A stretch of 64,000 nucleotides of DNA from Mya arenaria (lineage: Eukaryota > Mollusca > Bivalvia > Myida > Myidae). The notes beneath the pieces were generated by a model, which made no database searches, was not told where the DNA came from, and saw only the letters and a program-made list of their open reading frames with translations. The stretch lies in the NCBI RefSeq assembly GCF_026914265.1, contig NC_069131.1, forward strand, positions 4,437,501 to 4,501,500, read 5' to 3'. Below are positions 37,301 through 49,009 of this stretch, piece by piece. Numbering within the stretch: position 1 is the stretch's first letter; every line of letters starts with the position of its first letter. A program made the translations under genes and the position numbers.

Positions 37301-40300
37301 AATATTCTATGTTAACAAATATTTCCGTAAGACGGAGTAACAAAAGTTTAGTTTTCACGTGATATATTTTTATTGCACGACAAGCGTTTCATACATTGGG
37401 TAAAATCACCGACGCCCAGCAATTTTAATGGGCCAGAGTCTGGATCATTGGCAATGTTTTTATTAGCCCTTTAAAACTGTATATATAGTGTTTACATAAT
37501 TTCATAAGTCAATCAAATTAAGTATACATACGCACTGCAGCATCCGATGATTTTACGATGGCGATTTTTATTTTAAAACGAATATTGAAATCATGTGCGA
37601 ATGTACGACAAAATGATAATCGTTGAACGGCTCGGGACACAAAACTGATTATGAAGTATTAAATTAACAGATGGATGTATAGAGAAATATTCTTTTTTGG
37701 TGTTCACGTGGTGAAATTTATTGCTATCTTACACTGTAACAAACAATTTTTCTCTTTTATAAGCCTTAAATTTGAATTGAGTTTCATTTCATTACACGTT
37801 TTTAGTAAACGCACTAATTTCTATGCCCACGTAACGTCATTTCGAAAATGACGTCGTTAAATTTGTGGCCATACCCTGGGCGCGCTGAAGTTCGATTTGA
37901 AATTGATAGCGGGCTATAATTTCAATAATATTATTATATAATATTAATTGACTGTTTTGAAACAGTGATTTTTTTGTTCCACTGATAACTCTCTATAAAC
38001 CAACTTTACGTTATCATTCTAATTGGTTGTCTACATTGGTTTTTCATACTCACCTCCAAATAAACAATAAACTATTCATATGATATGAAAATATTAAGTA
38101 GAACTTTCCACAGAAGTTCCTGGGTTCAATTTATATTATACAAATGTTTTTAAAAACAGACACAAAGTCTACTTTGTAGGTTTGATTTGAGACTTTGTGG
38201 ATTTGATATGTTTTCAATTTGTATTCAGTATCAGAATGAATTAACCCCAGGGTAACAAACATTCCTTGAAGTGAAGTCTGCATGATTTCATTTAATTTGA
38301 AACCAATCTGTATTGTTCTTACATTTATTTCATATTACAATCCAAAGACAAAATGGCTCTCCAGTGATTTGCCAAACTGATAAAATAACAAGTTCTTTAT
38401 TATATATATATAACTTTGGCTACATAGTTGTATAATAGAAACGATAAATAGCTTAAAATGGTAAAATTGCATTGTGCTTATAATTAGAATATTGTTTATG
38501 TCTGCTTTTTCATTTCCATCTAGTGATATAGAGGATAGTTGTTTAATTAATTCTAAAATCGTAATGTATTTCACCGGATGAGCACTAAAATGTATTTTAC
38601 GTTGCCACGAGTGAAATAATAACATTTGGGGTTCACGAGATGGTTATTATATCCATAAATAAGGAAATAAAATGACAGTTAATTGTAGTTATTCAGAAAA
38701 GCGCGCCAAACTGTATGCGAACGTAACGTCATTTCGGAAATGACGTCCTTGAAATTGTGTCCCAGTCCCGTACGCGCTCACGTTTTATTAGACAATTTAA
38801 TTATTCTTTTATAAGAATCATATAAGCTTTATTATGAAACTGACAGTTTTCCAGCTTTTGATATCAGCAGAACGTTTAAGGTTTCTACCATTTTGTTTCT
38901 CTCAAATAAATTAATTTTACGTGAACACGTAACCATACAAATTAAAAACTAAATGTTAGTAGTGCAACAAAACATGATGTCTTTGTATATGAGTGGATTT
39001 GTAGAAGGCCTGCAACATTCTTCATCAGAAAATATCTTATAACAGATAACTGATGCTGATTTATATACGCATTAAATTGTTTAAGAAGCTGGTAAAATTT
39101 TAAACAGTTTCAAAAATGGATGGGCAAATGTGCTTCTTAGTAATATTATATAATGGGACTCTCCAGGAAATCTCACTTTAAACATAATTTGCCGTTTTAA
39201 CGCTTGATGTATTTTAGCTGATTTAAATTTACTGATATACATTCTTATAAAAACAGTCCGAATGAGGCACATTATCTAGACATATTCGCTGTCATGCCAT
39301 ATTTGTTGTTTTCAGGTGGCCATTGCTTGCTGCAATGTTGTGGGGAGGACTTATGCAACAATGGATGTAACATGACAGATCAAGCAGTGCCCAGACCACC
39401 AACGACGGTCTTAACGACGCCTACAACTACAACAACAACAACAACTACTCCAACAACAACTCCAACAACTACACCAACAACTACACCAACAACAACTTCT
39501 ACTACCACTACGCCGCCAACAACCACTCCGACGACTACAACGCCAACTACGACAACACCAAGTAAGAATTCAATACAGCCTTCAAATGTTAATCAACCAC
39601 AGCCAAACTATATGTGTGGTTTTATTATAATTGGTTTGGATTGAATTAATACACAATGCCATTGTATGATGGGTTTCAAAAGAAGACGGTTGAATATCGG
39701 ATGCTGCGGTTAGTTTCTAATGCTACGAGTAACTCCCAATCGTACGGCGAAATCCAAACGTAGCTAAATGGCTCCCAAAACATCTGTGTAATCGTCGAAT
39801 ACCTAACATAGTACCAATAAGATTTTAAAAGCCAAAAGCATTCGAAGAACTTAAAACGCCCAAGAAGCTTAAAGTATTCAAATTGCTGGAAGTATTATAT
39901 CGTCTAAAAGTGTTCTATTCCAACGGCTAAAAGTATTATATCTTAACAGCTAAAGGCCTTTGAAAGTCAACAGTATTCAAACAGCTGAAAGTATTCCAAT
40001 AAGTATAGTATTCCAACAGCGAATGGTAGTCTTGTTTTATGTTTTTTTTGTGGAACAGGTTGTGAGCATGGCCTAGACTACTTCCGGGGCTCGTGTTACT
40101 CCTTTGTTGACAGAGAAATGGACTTCGATACTGCCAAGGTAATATATCCAATACAAGTGCTGACACAGCGACAAACTGTCAATAACTTGATTTCGACGTA
40201 GTGCTCTATGAATGCACAATAGAAATCACTGAGGTAAGACGTCTTATTGAGAGTTCAACTGCATACTGTTTTATACAATACTGATCAATTAAACACAGAA

Positions 40301-43300
40301 CCGACCCTTCTGCTTTAAAACATTACCAGTAACATTATAATGCATAAGAGACTACAGGGACAAGCCCAGTAGCCAAAGTTCTTACGATGATCATCCTTGA
40401 AACCTTAAGGTTCTACGCATGAAAGACGCTTCACTAGAGACTCAGTGTCACAATACTATATGAGGAATGATATCACATTCATTATGATAAATATTGGGGT
40501 TACTGCACTTGTAACGGTCATCGATACCGGAGTTCATTTGGGGGTTCAAACTACCGAGTACCATACCCCACACTTGCCCCAATATTGGGCGGTAACGTGT
40601 TAGTACGGTCAGAGATACAGGAGTTCATTTGGGGTTCAAACTACAGAGTACCATACCTCACACTTGCCCCAATATTGGGCGGTACCGTGTTAGTACGGTC
40701 AGCGATACAGGAGTTCATTTGGGGGTTCAAACTACCGAGTACCATACCCCACACTTGCCCCAATATTGGGCGGTACCGTGTTAGTACGGTCAGCCATACA
40801 GAGATTCATTTGGGGGTTCAAACTACCGAGTACCATACCTCACACTTGCCCCAATATTGGGGGTTACCGTGTAAGTACGGTCAGCGATACAGGAGTTCAT
40901 TTGGGGGTTCAAACTACAGAGTACCATACCCCACACTTGCCCCAATATTGGGCGGTACCGTGTAAGTACGGTCAGAGATACAGGAGTTCATTTGGGGTTC
41001 AAACTACAGAGTACCATACCTCACACTTGCCCCAATATTGTGCGGTACCGTGTTAGTACGGTCAGTGATACAGGAGTTCATTTGGGGGTTCAAACTACCG
41101 AGTACCATACCTCACACTTGCCCCAATATTGGGGGTTACCGTGTAAGTACGGTCAGAGATACAGGGGTTCATTTGGGGTTCAAACTACCGAGTAACATAC
41201 CTCACACTTGCCCAAATATTGGGGATTACCGTGTAAGTACGGTCAGCGATACAGGAGTTCATTTGGGGGTTTAAACTACCTAGTACCATACCTCACACTT
41301 GCCCAAATATTGGGGTTACTGTGTAAGTACGGTCGGAGATACAGGAGTACATAAGGAGGTTCAAACTACCGTGTACCATACCTCACACTTGTCTTAACAT
41401 TGTTGCACGCCTTTGTACGGTCAGCGATACAAGAGTTTATTGTGGGTTCAAACAAACGTGTATCATTCTTCACACTTGTCCCAACATTGGGGGTACCGCC
41501 TTGGAACAGTCAATGATACATGAGTTCAAAAAGAGTTCAAACTACTAAGTACCATACCTCACCCTTGTCTCAACATTGGGGTCACCGCTTTGGAATGGTC
41601 AGTTATGCATGAGTACATTGGGGGTTTAACTACTTAGTACCATACCTCAATTTTGTCCCAACATTGGGGTAACCGCCTTGGAACAGTCAGAGATATTGGA
41701 GTTCATAAGGAGTTCAACCACTGAGTACCAAACCTCAATTTTGTCCCAAAATTGGGGTAACCGCCTTGGAACAGTCAGAGATATAGGAGTTATGAAGGAG
41801 TTCAACAACTGAGTACCATACCTCAAGTTTGTCCAAACATTGGGGTAACCGCCTTGGAACAGTCAGAGATATAGGAGTTCATAAGGAGTTCAATTACTGA
41901 GTACCATACCTCAATTTTGTCCAAACATTGGGGTAACCGCCTTGGAACAGTCAGAGATATAGGAGTGCAAAAGGAGTTCAACTACTGAGTACCATACCTC
42001 AATTTTGTCCCAACATTGGGGTAACCGCCTTGGAACAGTCAGAGATATAGGAGTTATGAAGGAGTTCAACTACTGTGTACCATACCTCAATTTTGTCCCA
42101 ACATTGGGGTAACCGCCTTGGAACAGTCAGAGATATAGGAGTTCATAAGGAGTTTAACTACTGAGTACCATACCTCAATTTAGTCCCAACATTGGAGTAA
42201 CTGCCTTGGAACAGTCAGAGATATAGGAGTTCAGAAGGAGTTCAACTACTGAGTACCATACCTCAATTTTGTCCCAACATTGGGGTAACCGTCTTCTGCG
42301 TTACAGGAGAACATAAGCGGTTCAAACTACTGAGTACCATACTTTACACTTGTTTCAGACATACTGTGAGAGACAAAACGCGTACATGGTTCGTGTGGAG
42401 ACCAAGGAGGAAAACGACTTCCTTGCAAATAAAATAAGAGAACTTCGAAGAGGTAATTTGTTACAATGAGAAAAATATATCAAAGGTAACGAACGTAAGA
42501 TCTTAGTTAAATTTATAAAGGACAGCAATTTAAATGATTTTAATTGATGTTTGTCATTTCAGCATGATCAAACATTTGACATCGAAATGATAGTTTCTTA
42601 TCGGTGCTCCATGTTAATTGGTTTTATAAAATATATTCAGAAGGTGGCTTTAAACCAGAAAACATTCGGCAGTTCGCAGACTCTTACAGACATTGGGTGG
42701 TATGATGACTTGTACAGACACTGGGTAGTACGCTGACTCTAATAGACATTGGGAAGTACGCAGACTCTTACAGACATTTTGTAATACGCAGACTCTTACA
42801 GACTTTGGGTAGTACGCTGACTTTTACAGACAATGGGTAGTAGACAGACACTTACAGACATTTGGCAGTACGCTGACTCTTACAGACATTGGGAAATACG
42901 CAGACTCTTACAGACATTGGGAAGTACGCTAACTCTTACAGACATTTGGTAGTACGCAGACCCTTACAGACATTGGGAAGTACGCAGACTCTTACAGACA
43001 TTTGTTAGTACGCAGCCTCTTACAGACATTGGGAAATACGCTGACTCGTACAGACGTTTGGTAGTACGCAGAGCATTAAAGACATTGAGAAGTACGCAGA
43101 CTCTTACAGACATTGGATAGAACGCTGACTCTTACAGACATTTGGTAATACGCTGACTCTCACAGACATTTGGTAATACGCAGACTCTTACAGACATTTG
43201 GTAGTACGCAGACACTTACAGACATTTGGTAATACGTAGACTCTTACATACATTGGGTAGTAAGCAGACACTTACAGACATTTGGTAGTACGCTGACTCT

Positions 43301-46300
43301 TACAGACATTGGGTAGTACGCTGACTCTTACAGGCATTTGTTAGTACGCAGAATCTTACATACATTGGGTAGTACGCAGACTCTTACATACATTGGGTAG
43401 TACGCTGACTCTCACAGACATTTGGTAATACGCTGAATCTTACATACATTGGGTAGTACGCTGACTCTTACATACATTGGGTAGTACGCAGACTCTTACA
43501 GACATTTGGTAGCACGCAGACTCTTACAGACATTGGGTAGTACGCTGACTCTTACAGGCATTTGTTAGTACGCAGAATCTTACATACATTGGGTAGTATG
43601 CTGACTCTTACATACATTGGGTAGTACGCTGACTCTCACAGACATTTGGTAATACGCAGGCTCTCACAGACATTGGGTAGTACGCTGACTCTTACAGACA
43701 TTTGGTGGTACGCAGAATCTTACAGACATCGGGTAATACGCAGAATCTTTCAGACATTGGGTAGTACGCTGACTCTTACAGACATTGGGTAGTACGCAGA
43801 CTCTTACAGACATTTGGTAGTACGCTGACTCTTACATACATTGGGTAGTACGCAGACTCTTACAGACATTTGGTAATACGCAGACTCTTTCATACATTTG
43901 GTAATACGCAGACTCTTACATACATTGGGTAGTACGCAGACTCTTACATACATTGGGTAGTACGCTGACTCTTACATACATTGGGTAGTACGCAGACTCT
44001 TACATACATTGGGTAGTACGCAGACACTTACATACATTGGGTAGTACGCAGACTCTTACATACATTGGGTAATACGCAGACTCTTACATACATTGGGTAA
44101 TACGCTGACTCTTACATACATTGGGTAGTACGCAGACACTTACATACATTGGGTAGTACGCAGACTCTTACATACATTGGGTAGTACGCAGACACTTACA
44201 TACATTGGGTAGTACACAGACTCTTACATACATTGGGTAGTACGCTGACTCTTACATACATTGGGTAGTACGCAGACTCTTACATACATTGGGTAGTACG
44301 CTGACTCTTACAGGCATTGGGTAGTACGCTGACTCTTACATACATTGGGTAGTACGCAGACACTTACATACATTAAGTAGTACGCAGACTCTTACATACA
44401 TTGGGTAGTACGCAGACTCTTACATACATTGGGTAGTACGCTGACTCTTACATACATTGGGTAGTACGCAGACTCTTACATACATTGGGTAGTACGCTGA
44501 CTCTTACAGGCATTGGGTAGTACGCAGACTCTTACATACATTGGGTAATACGCAGACTCTTACATACATTGGGTAGTACGCTGACTCTTACATACATTGG
44601 GTAGTACGCAGACACTTACATACATTGGGTAGTACGCAGACACTTACATACATTGGGTAGTACGCAGACTCTTACATACATTGGGTAGTACGCTGACTCT
44701 TACATAAATTGGGTAGTACGCAGACTCTCACATACATTGGGTAGTACGCTAACTCTTACAGACATTTGGTAGTACGCTGACTCTTACAGACATTTGGTAG
44801 TACGCTGACTCTTACAGACATTTGGTAGTACGCTGACTCTTACATACATTGGGTAGTACGCTGACTCTTACATACATTGGGTAGTACGCAGACACTTACA
44901 TACATTGGGTAGTACGCTGACTCTTACATACATTGGGTAGTACGCAGACTCTTACATACATTGGGTAGTACGCTGACTCTTACATACATTGGGTAATACG
45001 CAGACTCTTACATACATTGGGTAGTACGCTGACTCTTACATACATTGGGTAGTACGCAGACTCTTACAGACATTTGGTAGTACGCTGACTCTTACATACA
45101 TTGGGTAGTACGCTGACTCTTACATACATTGGGTAGTACGCTAACTCTTACATACATTGGGTAGTACGCTGACTCTTACAGACATTTGGTAGTACGCTGA
45201 CTCTTACATACATTGGGTAGTACGCTGACTCTTACATACATTGGGTAGTACGCTGACTCTTACATACATTGGGTAGTACGCAGACTCTTACATACATTGG
45301 GTAGTACGCAGACTCTTACATACATTGGGTAGTACGCTGACTCTTACATACATTGGGTAGTACGCTAACTCTTACATACATTGGGTAGCACGCTAACTCT
45401 TACATACATTGGGTAGTACGCTGACTCTTACAGACATTTGGTGGTACGCAGACTCTTACAGACATTGGGTAGCACGCTAACTCTTACAGACATTGGGTAG
45501 TACGCAGACTCTCACATACATTAGGTAGTACGCTAACTCTTACATACATTGGGTAGTACGCTGACTCTTACAGACATTGGGTAGTACGCTGACTCTTACA
45601 TACATTGGGTAGTACGCTAACTCTTACAGACATTGGGTAGCACGCTAACTCTTACATACATTGGGTAGTACGCTGACTCTTACAGACATTTGGTGGTACG
45701 CAGACTCTTACAGACATTGGGTAGCACGCTAACTCTTACAGACATTGGGTAGTACGCTGACTCTCACATACATTGGGTAGTACGCTAACTCTTACATACA
45801 TTGGGTAGTACGCTAACTCTTACATACATTGGGTAGTACGCAGACTCTTACATACATTGGGTAGTACGCTAACTCTTACAGACATTGGGTAGTACGCTAA
45901 CTCTTACATACATTGGGTAGTACGCTGACTCTTACAGACATTGGGTAGTACGCAGACTCTCACATACATTGGGTAGTACGCTAACTCTTACAGACATTGG
46001 GTAGTACGCTAACTCTTACATACATTGGGTAGTACGCTAACTCTTACAGACATTGGGTAGTACGCAGACTCTCACATACATTGGGTAGTACGCTAACTCT
46101 TACAGACATTGGGTAGTACGCTAACTCTTACATACATTGGGTAGTACGCTGACTCTTACAGACATTGGGTAGCACGCTAACTCTTACAGACATTGGGTAA
46201 TACGCAGACTCTCACATACATTGGGTAGTACGCTAACTCTTACATACATTGGGTAGTACGCTGACTCTTACAGACATTGGGTAGTACGCTGACTCTTACA

Positions 46301-48941
46301 GACATTTGTTAGTACGCTGACTCTTACATACATTGGGTAGTACGCTGACTCTTACAGACATTGGGTAGTACGCTGACTCTTACAGACATTTGTTAGTACG
46401 CTGACTCTTACATACATTTGTTAGTACGCTGACTCTTACATACATTGGGTAGTACGCAGACTCTTACAGACATTGGGTAGTACGCTGACTCTTACAGACA
46501 TTTGGTGGTACGCAGAATCTTACAGACATCGGGTAATACGCAGAATCTTTCAGACATTGGGTAGTACGCTGACTCTCACAGACATTTGGTAGTACGCTGA
46601 CTCTTACAGACATTTGGTGGTACGCAGAATCTTACAGACATCGGGTAATACGCAGAATCTTTCAGACATTGGGTAGTACGCTGACTCTTTCAGACATTGG
46701 GTAGTACGCAGACTCTCACTGACATTGGGTAGTACGCTGACTCTTACAGACATTTGGTGGTACGCAGAATCTTACAGACATCGGGTAATACGCAGAATCT
46801 TTCAGACATTGGGTAGTACGCTGACTCTTACAGACATTGGGTAGTACGCAGACTCTTACAGACATTGGGTAGTACGCAGACTCTTACAGACATTGGGTAG
46901 TACGCTGACTTTTACAGACCTTTGGTGGTACGCAGAATCTTACAGACATTGGGTAATACGCTGACTTTTACAGACATTTGGTGGTACGCAGAATCTTACA
47001 GATATTTGGTAGCACGCTGACTCTTACAGACCTTTAGTGGTACGCAAACACTTACAGACATTCGGTAGTACGCAGACTCTTGCAGACTTTGGGTAGCACG
47101 CTGACTCTTACAGACATTTGGTGGTACGCAGACTCTTACAGACATTTGATAGTACACATACTCTTACAGTCATTAGGTAGTACACAGACCCTTACAGATA
47201 TTTAGTATTACGCAGACTCTTAGAGACATTTGGTAGTACGCAGACTCTTACAGACAGTTGATAGTACGCAGACACTTACAGACATTTGGTAGTACGCTGA
47301 AACTTACAGATATTTGATAGTTCACAGACACTTAGAGACATTTGATAGTAGGCTGACACTTACAGTCATTTGGTAGTACGCAGACTCATACAGACAGTTG
47401 AAAGTCACAGACACTTACAGATATTTGTTAGTACGCTGACACTTACAGATATTTGATAGTTCACAGACACTTAGAGACATTTGATAGTACGCTGACACTA
47501 ACAGTCATTTGGTAGTACGCAGACTCATACAGACAGTTGATAGTACACAGACACTTACAGACATTTGGTAGTACGCTGACACTTACAGACATTTGGTAGT
47601 ACGCTGACACTTTTAGTCATTTGGTAGTACGCTGATATTTACAGACATTTGATAGTACGCTGACACTTACAGATATTTGATAGTACGCAGACACTTAAAG
47701 ACATTTGAAAGTACGCAGACACTTACATACATTTGGTAGTACGCTGACACTTAGAGACATTTGAAAGTACGCTGACACTTACAGTCATTTGGTAGTACGT
47801 AGACTCATACAGACATTTGATAGTACGCAAACTCTTACAGACATTTGGAAGTACGCAAACTCTGAGAGACATTTGATAGTATGCTGACTCTTACAGACAT
47901 TTGGTATGACGCACACTCTTACAGTTTTTTTACACTGGCACCTAGAATTCCGATATATATTAATAAATGATTAACTGCTCATTTTGGAGGATTTGAAGTA
48001 CTCTACCTCAATGATTTACCCTATAAGACGTCTGTGTGACAGCTCTGCAATTTTACCTTATATCTTCCTTCATAACAGCTCTGTCATTGTTTCAGGCTAT
48101 CTGATGTTTTGGCTTGGTATCGACGACAAGCTGAATGAAGGGGTGTGGCAATATGTAGGGACTAACATGACGGCTTCTTTCACAAACTGGGCTCCCAATG
48201 AGCCCAACGGACAACATACCCTGGATGGGGATGGTGCGTTCACATACTGTATTCGAGTATACTAAGTTATATATGTTGTTGACGCTATTTCGTTTGCCAC
48301 AATTCAAAGGCGAATAGTGAATGATGTAACTGATATTTCAGGTTCAAATATAACAAACCATATTAAAGTCAAATATCAGCCCCAATCTAACCTCAAATAA
48401 CCACATAAAAAAGCTTTGTACGAGTACATGTATTAACAAAAACACTTCTAGGTTTTTATTCTTTGTAAAAACACATTTTGTCATAGATTGTTTTGATAAA
48501 CACATTTTGGCAACAAATGTTCTTGAGTAAGTGCCAAATTAACCGTTTTCTAAGATGACTCAAAAGAATACAAAAACATATTTTAATCAAACATATAAGC
48601 AAGAAAAATGACATGTTTAATATATGCATACAATTTTATAAAGGTCAAGGTGCCCTTGAAAAAACTTGGTAAATAAATAGATGTTTTACTAATTTGAAAT
48701 TTCTCTCTAAGATATTTGTGAATACTGTCCCGAATGTTTGTATGATTTCCAACGTGAACAGAACAGACACGTGCATTTTGGTTCGAATGTGAGTCAATGG
48801 TAACAGTAATGTACTTTTCGTTTATTTATAGATTTTACAGCGGACTGTGCCATTATGTCGCCGTATGTGAAATATCAATGGATGGATGAAGGCTGCTCCC
48901 CCTATGAAATGGCCGAGCCCATTTGTGAAAAGAGGCATTGA
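28391..48941 (+). CDS. Gene A: secreted LU domain - Thr-rich stalk - C-type lectin chimera (319 aa)
   Basis: Nine exons, all in frame (960 nt): 28391-28436, 29927-30012, 35025-35096, 36797-36884, 39316-39561, 40059-40138, 42359-42452, 48096-48233 and 48832-48941 (TGA). Residues 1-16 are a signal peptide (MNWIFRTIIFAALSSG). An LU (Ly6/uPAR) domain spans about 20-125: LECYTC start, Cys at SC, TTC, VC, KC, TC and HC, and end CCGEDLCN. About 126-178 is a Thr/Pro stalk (TTTP repeats, probably O-glycosylated). The CTLD, about 180-319, has six Cys (CEHG, SCYS, TYC, ADC, EGC, PIC), FWLGIDD, EPN at the sugar loop and WMD instead of WND. N-M-T sequons occur after the LU domain and in the CTLD. No membrane anchor or GPI-type tail is seen. 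Introns 2, 6 and 7 are filled with minisatellites. LU domains usually bind proteins and CTLDs sugars or proteins; this gene's ligand is unknown. Tandem paralogue of gene B. Confidence 0.85.
28899..28922. repeat. Copy of the 24-bp tail of the GC-rich element at 18470-18805
   Basis: ttgggagtaagagtgcatct + ttaa matches 18777-18800 with one mismatch. It is a likely terminal fragment of the same dispersed repeat, in gene A intron 1. Confidence 0.5.
28923..29926. other. Rest of gene A intron 1
   Basis: No recognisable element. Open frames here (29014-29199, 29458-29802) lack any domain or codon signal. Confidence 0.5.
30127..30285. repeat. 39-bp tandem repeat, 4 units
   Basis: Near-identical units of taagtgcacatcaattatcc + ctgtggttcaactgaccat, in gene A intron 2. 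Confidence 0.95.
30955..31060 (-). mobile_element. tRNA-like SINE head with internal duplication
   Basis: On the minus strand: gatctgtggtagagcgttcg (A box) ... ggtcggggattcaaatcccg (B box). Between them, the segment 'agcgttcgc.....tgcggaaggtcgggg' is present twice. The duplication rules out a functional tRNA. Confidence 0.65.
31140..32035. other. Gene A intron 2, unique part
   Basis: No gene or element recognised. A G run (31361-31371) and an A run (31428-31437) are present. Confidence 0.4.
32040..34925. repeat. 46-bp minisatellite array (about 62 units) with an 806-bp higher-order repeat
   Basis: Unit gtagtatcgtataacaagca + gagtcattgctattgggttagtccct (46 bp). Marker variants such as gagtctttgatattgggtta (32601 and 33407) and aatagggtcgttgctattgg (33265 and 34071) recur exactly 806 bp apart, so a multi-unit block was duplicated in tandem. 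Three copies of 'gtgtaagccaccgtgg' near 34687-34885 form a younger 92-bp two-unit repeat. Lies in gene A intron 2 and ends about 100 bp before exon 3. Confidence 0.95.
35100..36795. other. Gene A intron 3
   Basis: Includes a more GC-balanced block, about 35460-36480, with CpG-containing stretches. It may be an inserted element, but no ends or coding frame were recognised. Confidence 0.35.
36946..37010. repeat. 21-bp tandem repeat, 3 units
   Basis: Perfect copies of attctagcacaccggatagg + c just downstream of gene A exon 4. Confidence 0.95.
37822..38782. repeat. Two diverged direct copies of a palindrome-bearing repeat
   Basis: Copies at about 37822-37888 and 38712-38782 share acgtaacgtcatttcg.aaatgacgtc, a near-palindrome containing two CRE-like TGACGT cores, and then a 'cc.ta.gcgcgct' tail. 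Both are in gene A intron 4. Confidence 0.6.
39316..39561 (+). CDS. Gene A exon 5: end of LU domain and Thr-rich stalk
   Basis: The exon starts in phase 1 with GGHCLLQCCGEDLCN, the diagnostic C-terminal CCxxDLCN of LU domains. It then runs NNGC, an N-M-T sequon and about 50 residues of TTTP-type repeats. The Thr codons vary (ACA, ACT, ACG), so the tract is not a pure DNA microsatellite. Ends in phase 1 at a GTAAGA donor. Confidence 0.9.
40525..42345. repeat. About 87-91-bp minisatellite array, about 20 units
   Basis: Units contain ggttcaaactaccgagtacc + atacctcacacttgccccaatattgg...gtacggtcagcgatacagga. The first half has 90-91-bp units and the second half, from about 41500, about 87-bp units (ccgccttggaacagtcagag). 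The last unit runs into the exon-7 acceptor of gene A: 'gagtaccatactttacacttg' + 'tttcag' aligns with the unit's 'gagtaccatacctcacacttgtctca'. Confidence 0.95.
42640..47930. repeat. 28-bp minisatellite array, about 185 units (gene A intron 7)
   Basis: Unit gtagtacgctgactcttaca + gacattgg (28 bp) with variants (cagactc / ctaactc / cagacac; gacatttgg / tacattggg). Central units are highly homogeneous and the flanks degrade. Almost every unit has ctcttacag (acceptor-like) followed by GGGTAGTA (donor-like). Confidence 0.97.
48096..48233 (+). CDS. Gene A exon 8: CTLD core with EPN motif
   Basis: Encodes FWLGIDDKLNEGVWQYVG, an N-M-T sequon, then NWAPNEPNGQHTLDGDG. EPN is the calcium-binding tripeptide of mannose-type lectins. 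The paralogous exon in gene B has EPD. The exon begins and ends in phase 1; donor GTGCGT. Confidence 0.9.
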
Positions 48942-48998
48942 ATTGTACACGGTGGATTCATTATGTATTCGGTGCATGAAATTATTTGATAAAGAGCA

Positions 48999-49004
48999 AA
49001 TAAA
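48999..49004 (+). terminator. Polyadenylation signal of gene A
   Basis: AATAAA about 58 bp after the TGA stop. Confidence 0.7.
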
Positions 49005-49009
49005 TATGT

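Noticed and set aside
40585-41274. Overlapping open frames with an 'EYHTSHLPQYW' repeat
   Set aside because: They fall inside the 90-bp minisatellite of gene A intron 6 and switch frame with unit length.
48832-48841. Gene A exon 9 starting at the later acceptor TTTTACAG
   Set aside because: Also in phase, but the earlier TATAG acceptor gives DFTADC, matching DNIANC of gene B.
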